NCBI GenBank assembly: GCA_017432485.1
Contig: JAFRJB010000095.1
Span: 1-49,422, forward strand
Length of the DNA: 49,422 nt
Reading direction: 5' to 3'
Source: Clostridia bacterium
GTDB taxonomy: Bacteria > Bacillota > Clostridia > Oscillospirales > Acutalibacteraceae
Translations under genes and position numbers: made by a program
The notes under the pieces: generated by a model
The model's database searches: none
Told to the model about the DNA's origin: nothing
What the model saw: the letters and a program-made list of their open reading frames with translations, nothing else
In this document: positions 7,918 through 16,630 of the stretch, in pieces
Layout: each line of letters opens with the position of its first letter
Numbering within the stretch: position 1 is the stretch's first letter

Positions 7918-7946
7918 ATTATAGCACAACCGGTTGGAGATGTCAA
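7918..7946 (-). promoter_or_regulatory. Consensus SigA promoter of the cobalamin operon
   Basis: On the minus strand a perfect TTGACA (7941-7946) is spaced 17 bases from a perfect TATAAT (7918-7923). Transcription would begin near 7910, just ahead of the riboswitch P1 stem. Confidence 0.9.
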
Positions 7947-7982
7947 CAAAAAAGGATTTGCGGAGCTGTTCTTTGAACAGCA

Positions 7983-8017
7983 AATTAAGAATTAAGAATG
8001 TTGAATGTTGAATTAAG
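7983..8017. repeat. Heptamer tandem array (AATTAAG-type)
   Basis: Five 7-base units (AATTAAG, AATTAAG, AATGTTG, AATGTTG, AATTAAG) follow a degenerate AAGGATTTG hairpin at about 7953-7985. They precede a GGGCTCCGCCC mini-palindrome. The interval to 8095 holds no gene. Confidence 0.8.
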
Positions 8018-8094
8018 GAAGGGCTCCGCCCTTACCCATCATAAGCCGCAAGCGGCGTAGGTACAATATAATCGGGTGCGGGTGTCCCGCCCAC

Positions 8095-8115
8095 AATTCA
8101 AAATTCATAATTTCA
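8095..8115. repeat. Heptamer tandem array (AATTCAN-type)
   Basis: Three 7-base units (AATTCAA, AATTCAT, AATTTCA) run directly into the CAAATAAGG hairpin at 8114. Confidence 0.65.
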
Positions 8116-8158
8116 AATAAGGATTTGGGAGCCACAAGGGCTCCCAAATCCTTATTTG
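8114..8158. repeat. CAAATAAGG palindrome, 20-bp perfect stem, also the cysK terminator region
   Basis: CAAATAAGGATTTGGGAGCC (8114-8133) pairs perfectly with 8139-8158 around ACAAG. It begins on the base next to the cysteine synthase stop codon. It belongs to the dispersed hairpin family of the window. The AT-rich ends could serve as terminator tails in either direction. Confidence 0.85.
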
Positions 8159-9061
8159 TCAAATCAACGAAGTACTGAAATACCTCTCGGCGCGGTCGGG
8201 CAAGACGGTGGCAATCACCTTGTCTTTGCCGTATTTTTGCGCCATTTGCTTGGCGGTCCACACATTAGCGCCGGAAGAGGTTCCCACCAGCAAGCCTTGC
8301 ACTTTTGCCAATTCGCGCGCCGTCTCAATGGCATCTTCATCCGACACTTCTACAATATCCGTAATCATGGAAGTATCTAAAATATCGGGAATAAAGCCGT
8401 CACCGATTCCCTGAATTTGGTGCAAGCCCGGTTCATGCCCTAAAAGCGCCGAGACATTCTGCGGCTCGGCAGCCACAATCTTACAATCCGGGTTTTGCTC
8501 CAACAGGTATTTTGAAACGCCCTGCAGCGTACCGCCGCTGCCGATGCCGGAAACATAGATATCAATTTTCTTGCCCAGCTGCTCCACCAATTCAACTGCT
8601 GTTGTGCGGTAATGAATTTGCGGGTTTGCCGGGTTTTGAAACTGCTGCGGCACAAAGAAGTCAGGCGAACTGCCGGCAATTTCCATTGCTTTTTCCACAG
8701 AAGCGGCAATGCTTTTTTCCGCTTCTGTCAGCACCAGCTCCGCGCCCAAAGCGCTGATAATTTTTTTGCGCTCTTCACTCATATTTTCCGGCATCACAAT
8801 AATCACGCGGTAGCCCTTGCGCACACCGCACAGCGCAAGCCCGATGCCGGTGTTGCCCGAGGTGGGCTCGATAATGGTCATACCGGGGCGCAGCTTTCCG
8901 TCCTTTTCCGCCTGCTCAATCATATTGAGCGCAATGCGGTCTTTGATGCTGCCGCCGGGGTTTAAGAACTCCGCTTTGGCATAAATCTGCAAACCGGTCG
9001 TTTGCTCTAAACTGATGAGCGGCGTATTGCCGATTAAATCTACTACATTGGTGTAATACAT
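8159..9061 (-). CDS. cysK: Cysteine synthase (O-acetylserine sulfhydrylase)
   Basis: A 300-residue PLP enzyme of the cysteine synthase family, which forms L-cysteine from O-acetylserine and sulfide in the cytoplasm. Visible are the PLP lysine motif NPGGSIKDR, the substrate loop EPTSGNTGIGLAL, the phosphate-binding glycine loop SGIGSGGTLQG and the C-terminal VGTSSGANVW. The length matches CysK/CysM (about 300). The C terminus reads PDRAERYFST where PDSGERYLST is usual, a mild divergence. The start is supported by CAGGAAAGG upstream. The gene stands alone, and no serine acetyltransferase lies nearby. A related beta-replacing enzyme such as CysM cannot be excluded. Confidence 0.9.
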   Translation of the reverse strand: MYYTNVVDLIGNTPLISLEQTTGLQIYAKAEFLNPGGSIKDRIALNMIEQAEKDGKLRPGMTIIEPTSGNTGIGLALCGVRKGYRVIIVMPENMSEERKKIISALGAELVLTEAEKSIAASVEKAMEIAGSSPDFFVPQQFQNPANPQIHYRTTAVELVEQLGKKIDIYVSGIGSGGTLQGVSKYLLEQNPDCKIVAAEPQNVSALLGHEPGLHQIQGIGDGFIPDILDTSMITDIVEVSDEDAIETARELAKVQGLLVGTSSGANVWTAKQMAQKYGKDKVIATVLPDRAERYFSTSLI

Positions 9062-9159
9062 TCTCTTTCCTTTCCTGTTAAATTGTTATTTTATCATTTT
9101 CAAATTCAATACATTTGCTCCAAAAATGCAATATATGCTTTCTTCGTTAGCATGTGATG

Positions 9160-10992
9160 TTATCCATGTTGCTCAACCTGTTTTGCTTCTTTTTTCCTTT
9201 TTTTGAGCAACCATATAAGTGCGATTATTTCCACTGCCACTATCACGACCACTACGGCAATGATTATATACAGCCAAGGGAAGCTGCCCGCTGCCTCTTC
9301 ACCGGAGTATGTTTCACCGGTTGTGATGTTTTGCAACTGCAAATCTTCCGTCTGCGCACTATCCACTCTCAGTGAGAATTGTTCTCCGGGATGCACCGCA
9401 ATATTCGGGTAGTTATTCTGCGTGCGCACTTGGTTTGTGCCCACATCCACGCTTTGGTGCTTTACTTGCATAGTGCCTTCCCCGGTACCGGTAATCTCCA
9501 CTTGATACAGCACGCCGCTCGGTACAAAAATATCCTTGTTCTCACCATCGTTAAACACCTGTATATTGCAGCCGTTCTCATAGAGCACATCTGCGCCCTT
9601 GGTATTTACCATCACATTTCCCTGCAAATCTTTTACCGTTACATCCACAGGGCAATGCACACTTATATAGGAATACGGCAGCGCTTCTTGCCCCTTCTCC
9701 TGCGGCAAATCGCGCAGCATCATCGCAAAGTAGGTGGCACAGTCATGGTTTTCTTTCGCTCCGGAAGCCTGCCAGCCTTTTTCGCTGTAAACGCTATCAA
9801 AGCTGCTCTGAAACTTTTCATCATTGGAATTGTAATGCCATTGTCTGCCGTATTTCATATAATTCGGCGATAAAAAAGGGACACAATCATTATCATTAAT
9901 AATATTGTGCACATTTAAAAACTCCCTTGATTTTAGAAAATCAACCAACGTATTTGGCGCTGCAAAGGTGTAAATAAAGCAGTGGTTGTCCGAGCGCACA
10001 TAGTTTTCCGCAAACGGTGCAAGACTTTGCGCAATGGCACCGCCATAACTGTGCCCTGTGCAATAGAGTATTGTATCACTCTTTGTGCACCCGATTTTTT
10101 TGATGTATTCCTGCAAAGCGTCATTCACATATTCCGTATCCGGTCGAAAGCCGCTAATCACGGAAGAAAAATCATTTACCCATTCCAAAATTTCCATTGT
10201 GCCGCGCACGGCAACCAAAATCACATGTTTTGTACTTTCTCCCACTGTTAACTCTTTGTGGGCAAACGCATAACCGGGCATGTAGAACGATGCGCTGGGT
10301 AAATACTCAATATCCTCAAAACCAAACTCGTTATATAGCTTTTCTTTAAAGTGTTCCCGATCATACAATGACTGGCTGATAATAAGGCTCGCCTTTGCAA
10401 GCTCATGATTATAATCCTTTGCCAAGCGCAAAAAATATTCCCAACCCCAGTTGATTTGTGTTTGGTAATTCGGTTTGTCTTCGCGCATCAGCTCCACATC
10501 AATTTCTTTGAGATCGCCTTCATCTTCTATCTCCGGCACGGTAATCGGCTCTTTCGGGCTTGTCCGGTTTTGGGTGCCGCCAACTCTTGTCAAACCCAGT
10601 TTGCAAGGAGAGGAATACGCAGTATAATTGCCGTAAACCTGCACTAAATAAAAGTTATCGGCATCAATTTTAAGCGCTTCAAAGTGGTAATTGGCATCAT
10701 TAATGCCATACATAATCGCCATGATATTCAATATGCCGTTTCCATCAAAGCTAATGCGGCACACTTCATCCGATTCGGCTTCCGTATACCAATTTCCTTC
10801 ATCCTTCGGAAAGCCGGTCCAATTCAATTCATAAGTCTGATCGCTGTTGAGCTTGAGGTTAACATCACCGGCGCTGGTTTCCCATTCGCCAACTAAATAG
10901 TCATAGTTCTGCGATACAGCAAAAGGCATAACCGTGCATATAAGCAAGATGCTCAGCAAAAAACAGCTGATGCGTTTAAAAACACTCTTCAT
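9160..10992 (-). CDS. Membrane-anchored class 3 lipase-like protein
   Basis: A 610-residue exported protein. Residues 1-28 are a signal peptide (cut near AVSQNY). Residues about 30-110 form a small beta-rich domain (LVGEWETSAGDVNLKL), possibly lipocalin-like. The alpha/beta-hydrolase region at about 185-430 has an oxyanion-type VAVRGTMEILEWVNDF, the nucleophile elbow TGHSYGGAIAQ, an aspartate in INDNDCVPFL and a later histidine (KENHDCATYF). This matches the class 3 (fungal-type) lipase family. A beta-rich segment and a C-terminal helix with KKRKKEAKQ tail anchor it in the membrane. The frame opens at 10998, but GAAAGGG is eight bases from the ATG at 10992. Acyl ester hydrolysis is likely; the substrate is unknown. 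Confidence 0.75.
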   Translation of the reverse strand: MKSVFKRISCFLLSILLICTVMPFAVSQNYDYLVGEWETSAGDVNLKLNSDQTYELNWTGFPKDEGNWYTEAESDEVCRISFDGNGILNIMAIMYGINDANYHFEALKIDADNFYLVQVYGNYTAYSSPCKLGLTRVGGTQNRTSPKEPITVPEIEDEGDLKEIDVELMREDKPNYQTQINWGWEYFLRLAKDYNHELAKASLIISQSLYDREHFKEKLYNEFGFEDIEYLPSASFYMPGYAFAHKELTVGESTKHVILVAVRGTMEILEWVNDFSSVISGFRPDTEYVNDALQEYIKKIGCTKSDTILYCTGHSYGGAIAQSLAPFAENYVRSDNHCFIYTFAAPNTLVDFLKSREFLNVHNIINDNDCVPFLSPNYMKYGRQWHYNSNDEKFQSSFDSVYSEKGWQASGAKENHDCATYFAMMLRDLPQEKGQEALPYSYISVHCPVDVTVKDLQGNVMVNTKGADVLYENGCNIQVFNDGENKDIFVPSGVLYQVEITGTGEGTMQVKHQSVDVGTNQVRTQNNYPNIAVHPGEQFSLRVDSAQTEDLQLQNITTGETYSGEEAAGSFPWLYIIIAVVVVIVAVEIIALIWLLKKRKKEAKQVEQHG

Positions 10993-11140
10993 ACTCATTC
11001 CCTTTCAAAAAATGCTCTAAAATATATTTGCATATTTGCTTTGATTTCAGTTTTAAAACCGATACTCGCGATTGAGAACTGTTACGCTTGTGCAAAAATC
11101 CATAAGCTTGACTGCTGATAAATCAGTTTTTTATTTGCCC

Positions 11141-11197
11141 GCAGTTTTGTGACTGGAATGTTTACCCCATTTTGATTTGTCACTTTCTTTAAACTGC
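11141..11197. other. Two-part inverted repeat between the RlmD-type and lipase genes
   Basis: GCAGTTT (11141-11147) pairs with AAACTGC (11191-11197), and inside it GTGAC (11149-11153) pairs with GTCAC (11179-11183). It lies just downstream of the methyltransferase stop on the minus strand. It could be a terminator or small structured RNA; no T-run directly follows. Confidence 0.4.
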
Positions 11198-11207
11198 CGC
11201 AGCAAAC

Positions 11208-12557
11208 TTAGTTGCGAATGAGTCTGACAACACATTCGCAATGCGCGGTGCGCGGGAATAAATCCGCCGCACAGGCGCGCTCCGCCTTATAGCCCCTGCT
11301 CTGCAATATCTTTAAATCTCTTGCGAGTGTAGCGGGGTTGCAGGAAATGTAAACAAGCCGCTGCGCGCCGAACGCCACAATATTTTCAATCGTTCTCTCA
11401 TCACAGCCCTTGCGCGGCGGGTCAATGACCACACAGTCGGCATGCAACCCTTTTTCTTTTAAAATCGCGGTTGCCGCGGCGGCATCCGCACAAAGAAATT
11501 CGGCATTATTTAAATCATTCAGCGCCGCATTTTCCCGCGCATTTTCGACCGCTTCGGGCACAATATCTACCCCGATTAAGCGGCAGTTTTCAGGCGCCAA
11601 GCAAATGCCCACCGTGCCCGCGCCGCAGTATAAATCGAGCAGCGTTTCGCCCGGCTGCAGGGCAGCATATTCCGCGGCTTTGGTGTAGAGTTTCTCGCAC
11701 ATATCGTGATTGACCTGGTAAAAGGAAGCCGCGCCAATGCGAAAGCGCTTGCCGAGCAAAATATCTTCTATATACTCCCTGCCGAAAATGCAGCGATATT
11801 CTTTGCCTAAAATGACATTGGTTTTTTGCGTGTTCACATTGAGCATAATACTCTTAAGCGCCGGGAAATTGCCGCTCATAAATGCCGCAAACTCGCGCTC
11901 GCAAGGCAAACCTGCGCCGTTGAGCACCAAACACAGCGCCAGCTGCGCGGCATCTTTGCTGCAGCGCAAAAACAGGTGGCGCACCAAGCCCGTGTGGCTG
12001 CTTTCATCGTAAGCGCTGATGTGCTTCTCTTGCATAAACCACTGCAGCGCCTGCACGATTTTACCGAAAATTTCCGGCTCCAGCAAACAGTCTTCACAAT
12101 TAATGACACGGTGCGAATGCTTGGCAAAAAAGCCCGCTTTGATGTTTCCTTCTTCCTCGCGCAGCGGGTACTGCGCCTTGTTGCGGTAGCGCAAAGGTGA
12201 AGCGAAAAGAATTTGCTCGGTTGTCAGCTCCAGTCCCCCGATGCGCCGCAGCGCATCATCCACCGCCTGCCGCTTCTCGCGCAGCTCGGCTTCATAGTGC
12301 ATATGGCGAAAATCGCAGCCGCCGCATTGCCGGTAAATCGCGCAATCCGGCTCTACGCGGTCGGCAGAAGGGGTGAGAATGCCATCGACCTTGGCAAAGG
12401 CATAACTTTTTTTGACCTTTAAAATGTGCGCCCGGACGCGGTCGCCCGTGCAGGTCATCGGGGTGAAAATCACAAAGTCATCCACTCTGCCCACGCCGCT
12501 GCCGTCGGAACTCAAAGATTCGATTGTCAGGGGTATTCTGTCGTTTTTCTTCAACAT
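11208..12557 (-). CDS. 23S rRNA (uracil-C5)-methyltransferase, RlmD/TrmA family
   Basis: A 449-residue SAM-dependent RNA methyltransferase. The N-terminal ~60 residues are a TRAM RNA-binding domain (IPLTIESLSSDGSGVGRV). An iron-sulfur type cysteine cluster follows at about 75-90 (CAIYRQCGGCDF). The C-terminal Rossmann domain shows LLDLYCGAGTVGICLA for SAM binding, VIDPPRKGCDE and the catalytic-region ISCNPATLARDL. These define the RlmC/RlmD/TrmA family; in Firmicutes such proteins usually methylate 23S rRNA uridines 747 and/or 1939, but the exact target cannot be read here. The start at 12557 has GAGAGAG upstream. It is preceded by a terminator hairpin and is probably transcribed alone. Confidence 0.85.
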   Translation of the reverse strand: MLKKNDRIPLTIESLSSDGSGVGRVDDFVIFTPMTCTGDRVRAHILKVKKSYAFAKVDGILTPSADRVEPDCAIYRQCGGCDFRHMHYEAELREKRQAVDDALRRIGGLELTTEQILFASPLRYRNKAQYPLREEEGNIKAGFFAKHSHRVINCEDCLLEPEIFGKIVQALQWFMQEKHISAYDESSHTGLVRHLFLRCSKDAAQLALCLVLNGAGLPCEREFAAFMSGNFPALKSIMLNVNTQKTNVILGKEYRCIFGREYIEDILLGKRFRIGAASFYQVNHDMCEKLYTKAAEYAALQPGETLLDLYCGAGTVGICLAPENCRLIGVDIVPEAVENARENAALNDLNNAEFLCADAAAATAILKEKGLHADCVVIDPPRKGCDERTIENIVAFGAQRLVYISCNPATLARDLKILQSRGYKAERACAADLFPRTAHCECVVRLIRN

Positions 12558-12573
12558 ATCGCTCTCTCGAAAA

Positions 12574-12605
12574 ATTAGCAGAAAGAGTAGGCTCTTTCTG
12601 CTAAT
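12574..12605 (-). terminator. Terminator of the glmS-zinc ribbon operon
   Basis: ATTAGCAGAAAGAG (12574-12587) pairs perfectly with 12592-12605 around TAGG. On the minus strand five T residues follow at once, just after the zinc-ribbon gene ends. Confidence 0.85.
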
Positions 12606-12624
12606 GAATGATCCGGTTATTCCT

Positions 12625-13548
12625 TTATCGTAACGGCATAAACTGCAGGAACATCTCTAATTGAGAAATGACGGATTTTATCGTATGCATCACCACGCGG
12701 ATGCCGCTTATGATAATCATTGCCACAAAGGAAGTGTATTGGTCATAAAACGATTGCCATTCGGGCATTTGTGTCAGCGTGCTCAAAGAAGAAATGAGAA
12801 AAATAATCGCCAACAGGGAAACGATGGTTCCCACAATGCCCAGCACCATGCCCGCAATCGCTTTGGGTCTGTGCTCGGAGCTGACTTTATTCATCGTGAT
12901 ACCGCCTAAGATAATGGCAATAATGCCGGCAATCATACTCAGCGGCGATAAAAACGCACAGCTCAGTAGCGGCAGCGCCAGTGATACTATCCCCAGCACC
13001 AGTGCCCAAACCGCTTTGGTTTTTTGTGTATCCTTCATCGGGGGCACATAGCCGTAAGGGTACATACCCTGCTGCATATAGGGTACAGCCGGCATCATCG
13101 GCATCGGCCGGTAGGCGGCAGGTGCCGGCGGCACTTCCGGAGCTGCCGGTGCAGCTGAAGGCTGCTGTGCCGATTCCTGCAAAACAGCTGTCGGCGCCGG
13201 TTCTTGTGCCGGTGCAGCCGCGGCGGGTGGCGCAGCAGGCTCTTGCACGACAGCTGCACTCACCGGTGCCGCAGGATACGGCGGTACGGGTGGCGCAAAG
13301 CGCATATCATACACAGGGGCAACACCCGGCAGCGGCGCCGCAGGCGGCGCGTACCAACTGTAAACCGGCGGTGCGGCAAACGGTGCCTGCGGTACTACAT
13401 AACTTTGTACCGGCGGCTGCACCGCAGCCCCTTGCGGGTTTTGCAGTTCCGGTTTCTCAGCCGGCTTTTGTGCGCGCAGCACACTGCCGCATTCGCTGCA
13501 AACCTGCGCTGTGTCGGAATTTGCCATTCCGCAATTCTTACATACCAT
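12625..13548 (-). CDS. Zinc-ribbon membrane protein with Pro/Ala-rich linker, DUF4190-like
   Basis: A 307-residue protein with three parts. Residues 1-22 form a zinc ribbon (CKNCGMANSDTAQVCSECG, two CxxC pairs). Residues about 30-170 are a Pro/Ala/Gln-rich disordered linker containing PVYSWYAPPAAPLPG-like stretches. Residues about 180-265 hold two hydrophobic segments of the DUF4190 type (KAVWALVLGIVSLALPLL and AIAGMVLGIVGTIVSLLAI). The C-terminal ~40 residues are unassigned. Such proteins are common in Clostridia and have no known function. It lies 43 bases downstream of glmS on the same strand, so it is likely co-transcribed with it. A second zinc-finger membrane protein occurs at 37378-38442. 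Confidence 0.75.
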   Translation of the reverse strand: MVCKNCGMANSDTAQVCSECGSVLRAQKPAEKPELQNPQGAAVQPPVQSYVVPQAPFAAPPVYSWYAPPAAPLPGVAPVYDMRFAPPVPPYPAAPVSAAVVQEPAAPPAAAAPAQEPAPTAVLQESAQQPSAAPAAPEVPPAPAAYRPMPMMPAVPYMQQGMYPYGYVPPMKDTQKTKAVWALVLGIVSLALPLLSCAFLSPLSMIAGIIAIILGGITMNKVSSEHRPKAIAGMVLGIVGTIVSLLAIIFLISSLSTLTQMPEWQSFYDQYTSFVAMIIISGIRVVMHTIKSVISQLEMFLQFMPLR

Positions 13549-13591
13549 AATGTTTTCTCTCTATCTTTTCTGTTACTTGCAACTGCGTAAC

Positions 13592-15421
13592 TTATTCTAC
13601 GGTTACGCTCTTGGCAAGGTTTCTCGGCTTATCAATATCACAGCGCCTGGCGAGCGCAATGTAATACCCTAATAACTGCATGGGAATGACTTCGAGGCTG
13701 GGCATCACCAATTCGTGAGTCGTGGGAATAACCAGTTTAAAGTCACATTCTTCACCGGGGTCGGGAGACTCTTCGGTAATGACCGCCAAGGTTTCCGCCC
13801 CGCGCGCCGACACTTCCTTAATGGAATTCATCGTCTTGTCATACAGGCGCTCACAACAGCACAGCGCGCACACAAAAGTATCGTCTTCAATAAGCGAAAT
13901 TGTGCCGTGCTTGAGTTCGCCCGCCGCGTAGGCTTCGGAATGAATATAGCTGATCTCTTTCAGTTTTAAGCTTGCTTCGAGCGCCACGGCGTAATCCAAA
14001 TTTCTGCCGATAAAATAGGCGTGCTCCAAAAATGCATAGCGGGAGGCAAGCGCCTTAATTTCATCCTTCATTTCAAGAATTTGCGCCACTTGGTCGGGCA
14101 GCTTGCGAATGGCTGCGATAATTGCCTTATACTCGCTAAGTTCTATCTTCCCCATCAGTTTTGCGGCATAGAGCGCAAAGAGGTAGATAATGGTCAGCTG
14201 GGTGCTGTAAGCCTTGGTCGTTGCCACCGCAATTTCGGGGCCTGCCCAGGTGTAAATAACATCGTCGGACTCATTGGCAATCGTGCTGCCGACCACATTG
14301 ACAATCGAGAGCACACGTGCGCCCCGCTTTTTCGCTTCGCGCAGCGCTGCAAGTGTATCGGCGGTTTCGCCGCTTTGGCTGATAACAATCGCCAGCGTAT
14401 TTTCATCGACTACCGGGTTTCTGTAGCGGAATTCGCTCGCGAGGTCGCACTCGACCGGAATGCGGGTCAGTTCTTCAATGACATACTTGCCGACCATGCC
14501 GACATGCCAAGCCGAACCGCAGGCTAAAATATAGATTTTCTTAAAGCCCTCGAGTTTTTCTTTGGTTAAAGTGAAACCATCAAGCACAATTTCATCATCA
14601 TCGGTTAAGCGCGGAGAAACGGTCTTGCGAATGGCTTCCGGTTCTTCCATAATCTCTTTGAGCATGAAGTGCCGATAACCGCCTTTTTCCGCCGCTTCCA
14701 CGGTCCAGGTGATTTTGACAACTTCTTTTTCAATCGGCTCGCCCTGCGGGTTAAATACCTGCACGCTGTTTTTCTTTAAGCAGGCAAACTCGCCGTCACT
14801 GAGCTGGTAAATATCTTTAGTATATTTCAAAACCGCCGTAATGTCGGAGGCTAAGAAGTTTTCCTCTTTCCCCAAGCCGATAATCAGCGGGCTTGCGTTG
14901 CGCACCGCCCAAATTTCATCGGGGTAATCGGCGCAGAGAATGCCCAAAGAATAGGCGCCCTCGATTTTGGAAAGCACTTTGAGAATGGTCTGCTTCATAT
15001 CTCCGTTATAATATTTGGCAAGCAGCTGGGCAACAACCTCCGTATCGGTCTCCGAAGCGAAGCGAATGCCCTCATTTTTTAAATCCTGCTTGAGCGTGAC
15101 AAAGTTCTCGATAATGCCGTTGTGCACGACACTGAACTTGCCGTCAAAACTCATATGGGGGTGGGAATTAACATCGCTCGGCTTGCCGTGGGTTGCCCAG
15201 CGGGTATGGCCGATGCCGATGGTCGCATTTCCCTTATATTCAAATTTGACTTTTTTTCTCAAATCCGAAATTTTGCCTTTGGATTTGATGGTTGTAATTT
15301 GTGCGTTCTCCAGCGCGGAAATACCTGCCGAGTCATAACCTCTGTATTCGAGTTTTTCCAACCCGTCTAACAAAACAGGCGCCACATCTTGAGAACCGAT
15401 ATATCCGACAATACCACACAT
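13592..15421 (-). CDS. glmS: Glutamine-fructose-6-phosphate aminotransferase
   Basis: A 609-residue GlmS, which makes glucosamine-6-phosphate from fructose-6-phosphate and glutamine for peptidoglycan synthesis. It has the N-terminal nucleophile Cys2 (MCGIVGYIG), the glutaminase motifs GIGHTRWATHG and ASETDTEVVAQLL, and two C-terminal SIS sugar isomerase domains (SQSGETADTLAALREAKKRG, TKAYSTQL, GRNLDYAVALEASLKLKEI). It ends in the standard DKPRNLAKSVTVE. The length is that of the family. AGGAG lies upstream of the ATG. Only about 70 bases separate it from galM, so there is no room for a glmS ribozyme, and none is seen. Confidence 0.97.
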   Translation of the reverse strand: MCGIVGYIGSQDVAPVLLDGLEKLEYRGYDSAGISALENAQITTIKSKGKISDLRKKVKFEYKGNATIGIGHTRWATHGKPSDVNSHPHMSFDGKFSVVHNGIIENFVTLKQDLKNEGIRFASETDTEVVAQLLAKYYNGDMKQTILKVLSKIEGAYSLGILCADYPDEIWAVRNASPLIIGLGKEENFLASDITAVLKYTKDIYQLSDGEFACLKKNSVQVFNPQGEPIEKEVVKITWTVEAAEKGGYRHFMLKEIMEEPEAIRKTVSPRLTDDDEIVLDGFTLTKEKLEGFKKIYILACGSAWHVGMVGKYVIEELTRIPVECDLASEFRYRNPVVDENTLAIVISQSGETADTLAALREAKKRGARVLSIVNVVGSTIANESDDVIYTWAGPEIAVATTKAYSTQLTIIYLFALYAAKLMGKIELSEYKAIIAAIRKLPDQVAQILEMKDEIKALASRYAFLEHAYFIGRNLDYAVALEASLKLKEISYIHSEAYAAGELKHGTISLIEDDTFVCALCCCERLYDKTMNSIKEVSARGAETLAVITEESPDPGEECDFKLVIPTTHELVMPSLEVIPMQLLGYYIALARRCDIDKPRNLAKSVTVE

Positions 15422-15452
15422 AGTATTTCTCCTACTTTTGCTTAATCAATTA

Positions 15453-15481
15453 ATTATAGCATATTTTAATATAAATAGCAA
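15453..15481 (-). promoter_or_regulatory. Predicted SigA promoter of glmS
   Basis: On the minus strand TTGCTA (15476-15481) is 17 bases from a perfect TATAAT (15453-15458). The leader is about 25-30 bases and contains the AGGAG ribosome site. Confidence 0.75.
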
Positions 15482-15491
15482 TCATTTACGC

Positions 15492-16517
15492 TTATAAAGT
15501 GGAAAATTCATAAACGGTTCTGGAAGTGAAATGTTCGCCCGCTGCAAAGATGCACTGAGGGAACTGCGGGTGATTCGGAGAATCGGGGTAATACTGTGTT
15601 TCCAGGCACACAGCTCCGTGTTTGACCAAACGCACACCGCCCTTGCCGATGTCCGGCTTTAAAAAGTTGCCGGAATACACCTGGATACCGGGCAAATCGG
15701 TATATACCTTGAGCACCCTGCCGCTCTCTTTTTCGCTAAGCACCGCCGCTTCTCGCAGCGTGCCGTCTGCCCCGTTCAGGCAAAAGTTATGGTCGACACC
15801 GCCGGGAGCAGCAAGCATCGGGTCTGCCAAAATTTCTTCACTTAAGCGCTTCTCGCTTCTGAAATCAAGCGCTGTGCCCGCCACCGGCAAAATGTTACCC
15901 GTGGGAATGAGCGCATCATCCGCCTCGGTAAAAGAATCTGCCGCCACCTGCAAATAGTGATTGCAAATGGTCTTGGAGGGGTCTGCATTTAAGTTAAAAT
16001 AGAGGTGATTGGTCAGGCAAATGAGCGTTTTTTTGTCGCTGACGGCATCGTAGTCAATGACCAGCGCGCCGTTTTCAATGCTGTATTTTACGCGCGTTTG
16101 CAAGGTGCCGGGGAAACCGTTGCTACCGTCGGGTGAGGTGTAGCTGAAGCACAAAAAGTTTTCCCCTGTCTCACAGAGTTCCCATATTGCATTGCGAAAT
16201 TCATTGTTGCCATGGAGCATATTTTCACCGTCGTTACAAGGAATTTGGTAAATCACCCCGTCTATTTCAAATCTGCCGCGCTTAATGCGATTGGCGTATC
16301 TGCCAATCGTAGCGCCCTGGTTGTCACCGTATTTTTCATAATCTTCCGCCGTGGCAAAACCGACTGCAATATCACCGGAATTGCCGCGTTTGTCCGGCAC
16401 CAACAGCGCAGTCACCGTAGCGCCCAAATCCATCACGCTCAGGGTAATGCCGCCGCTTGTTACCGTGTATTCATAAACTTCTTTGCCAAATGCCGTGCCA
16501 AAATATTTTTTTTGCAT
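15492..16517 (-). CDS. galM: Aldose 1-epimerase (mutarotase)
   Basis: A 341-residue aldose 1-epimerase, which interconverts alpha and beta anomers of hexoses such as galactose or glucose in the cytoplasm. Family motifs visible are VMDLGATVTALLVPDKRG near the N terminus, ATIGRYANRIKRG, LTNHLYFNL with the conserved histidine, GGVDHNFCL with the second histidine and LETQYYPDSPNHPQFP with the catalytic glutamate near the C terminus. The frame opens at 16532, but the ATG at 16517 has GGAG nine bases upstream and the earlier ATG has no ribosome site. No other sugar genes are adjacent, so the physiological sugar is unknown. Confidence 0.92.
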   Translation of the reverse strand: MQKKYFGTAFGKEVYEYTVTSGGITLSVMDLGATVTALLVPDKRGNSGDIAVGFATAEDYEKYGDNQGATIGRYANRIKRGRFEIDGVIYQIPCNDGENMLHGNNEFRNAIWELCETGENFLCFSYTSPDGSNGFPGTLQTRVKYSIENGALVIDYDAVSDKKTLICLTNHLYFNLNADPSKTICNHYLQVAADSFTEADDALIPTGNILPVAGTALDFRSEKRLSEEILADPMLAAPGGVDHNFCLNGADGTLREAAVLSEKESGRVLKVYTDLPGIQVYSGNFLKPDIGKGGVRLVKHGAVCLETQYYPDSPNHPQFPQCIFAAGEHFTSRTVYEFSTL

Positions 16518-16560
16518 ATTGAATTTCTCCATTTACAGATATTGTTTGTTCCAACAATTT

Positions 16561-16589
16561 ATTATACTATATTTTGTTGCTAATGGCAA
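16561..16589 (-). promoter_or_regulatory. Predicted SigA promoter of galM
   Basis: On the minus strand TTGCCA (16584-16589) is 17 bases from TATAAT (16561-16566), about 45 bases before the galM start codon. Confidence 0.7.
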
Positions 16590-16590
16590 T

Positions 16591-16625
16591 GAGAAATCGG
16601 GTTTGCAAGGCAAACCCGATTTCTC
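16591..16625. terminator. 16-bp perfect hairpin between the S1 gene and galM
   Basis: GAGAAATCGGGTTTGC (16591-16606) pairs perfectly with 16610-16625 around AAG. It is placed to end the S1-domain transcript on the minus strand, although no T-run follows. It abuts the galM promoter. Confidence 0.5.
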
Positions 16626-16630
16626 GAAAT

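Noticed and set aside
8013..8261. 82-codon minus-strand frame overlapping the end of cysK
   Set aside because: It reads through the hairpin and repeat DNA in another frame than cysK.
15422..15491. glmS ribozyme
   Set aside because: Only about 70 bases lie upstream of glmS, filled by a promoter and ribosome site; no ribozyme core.
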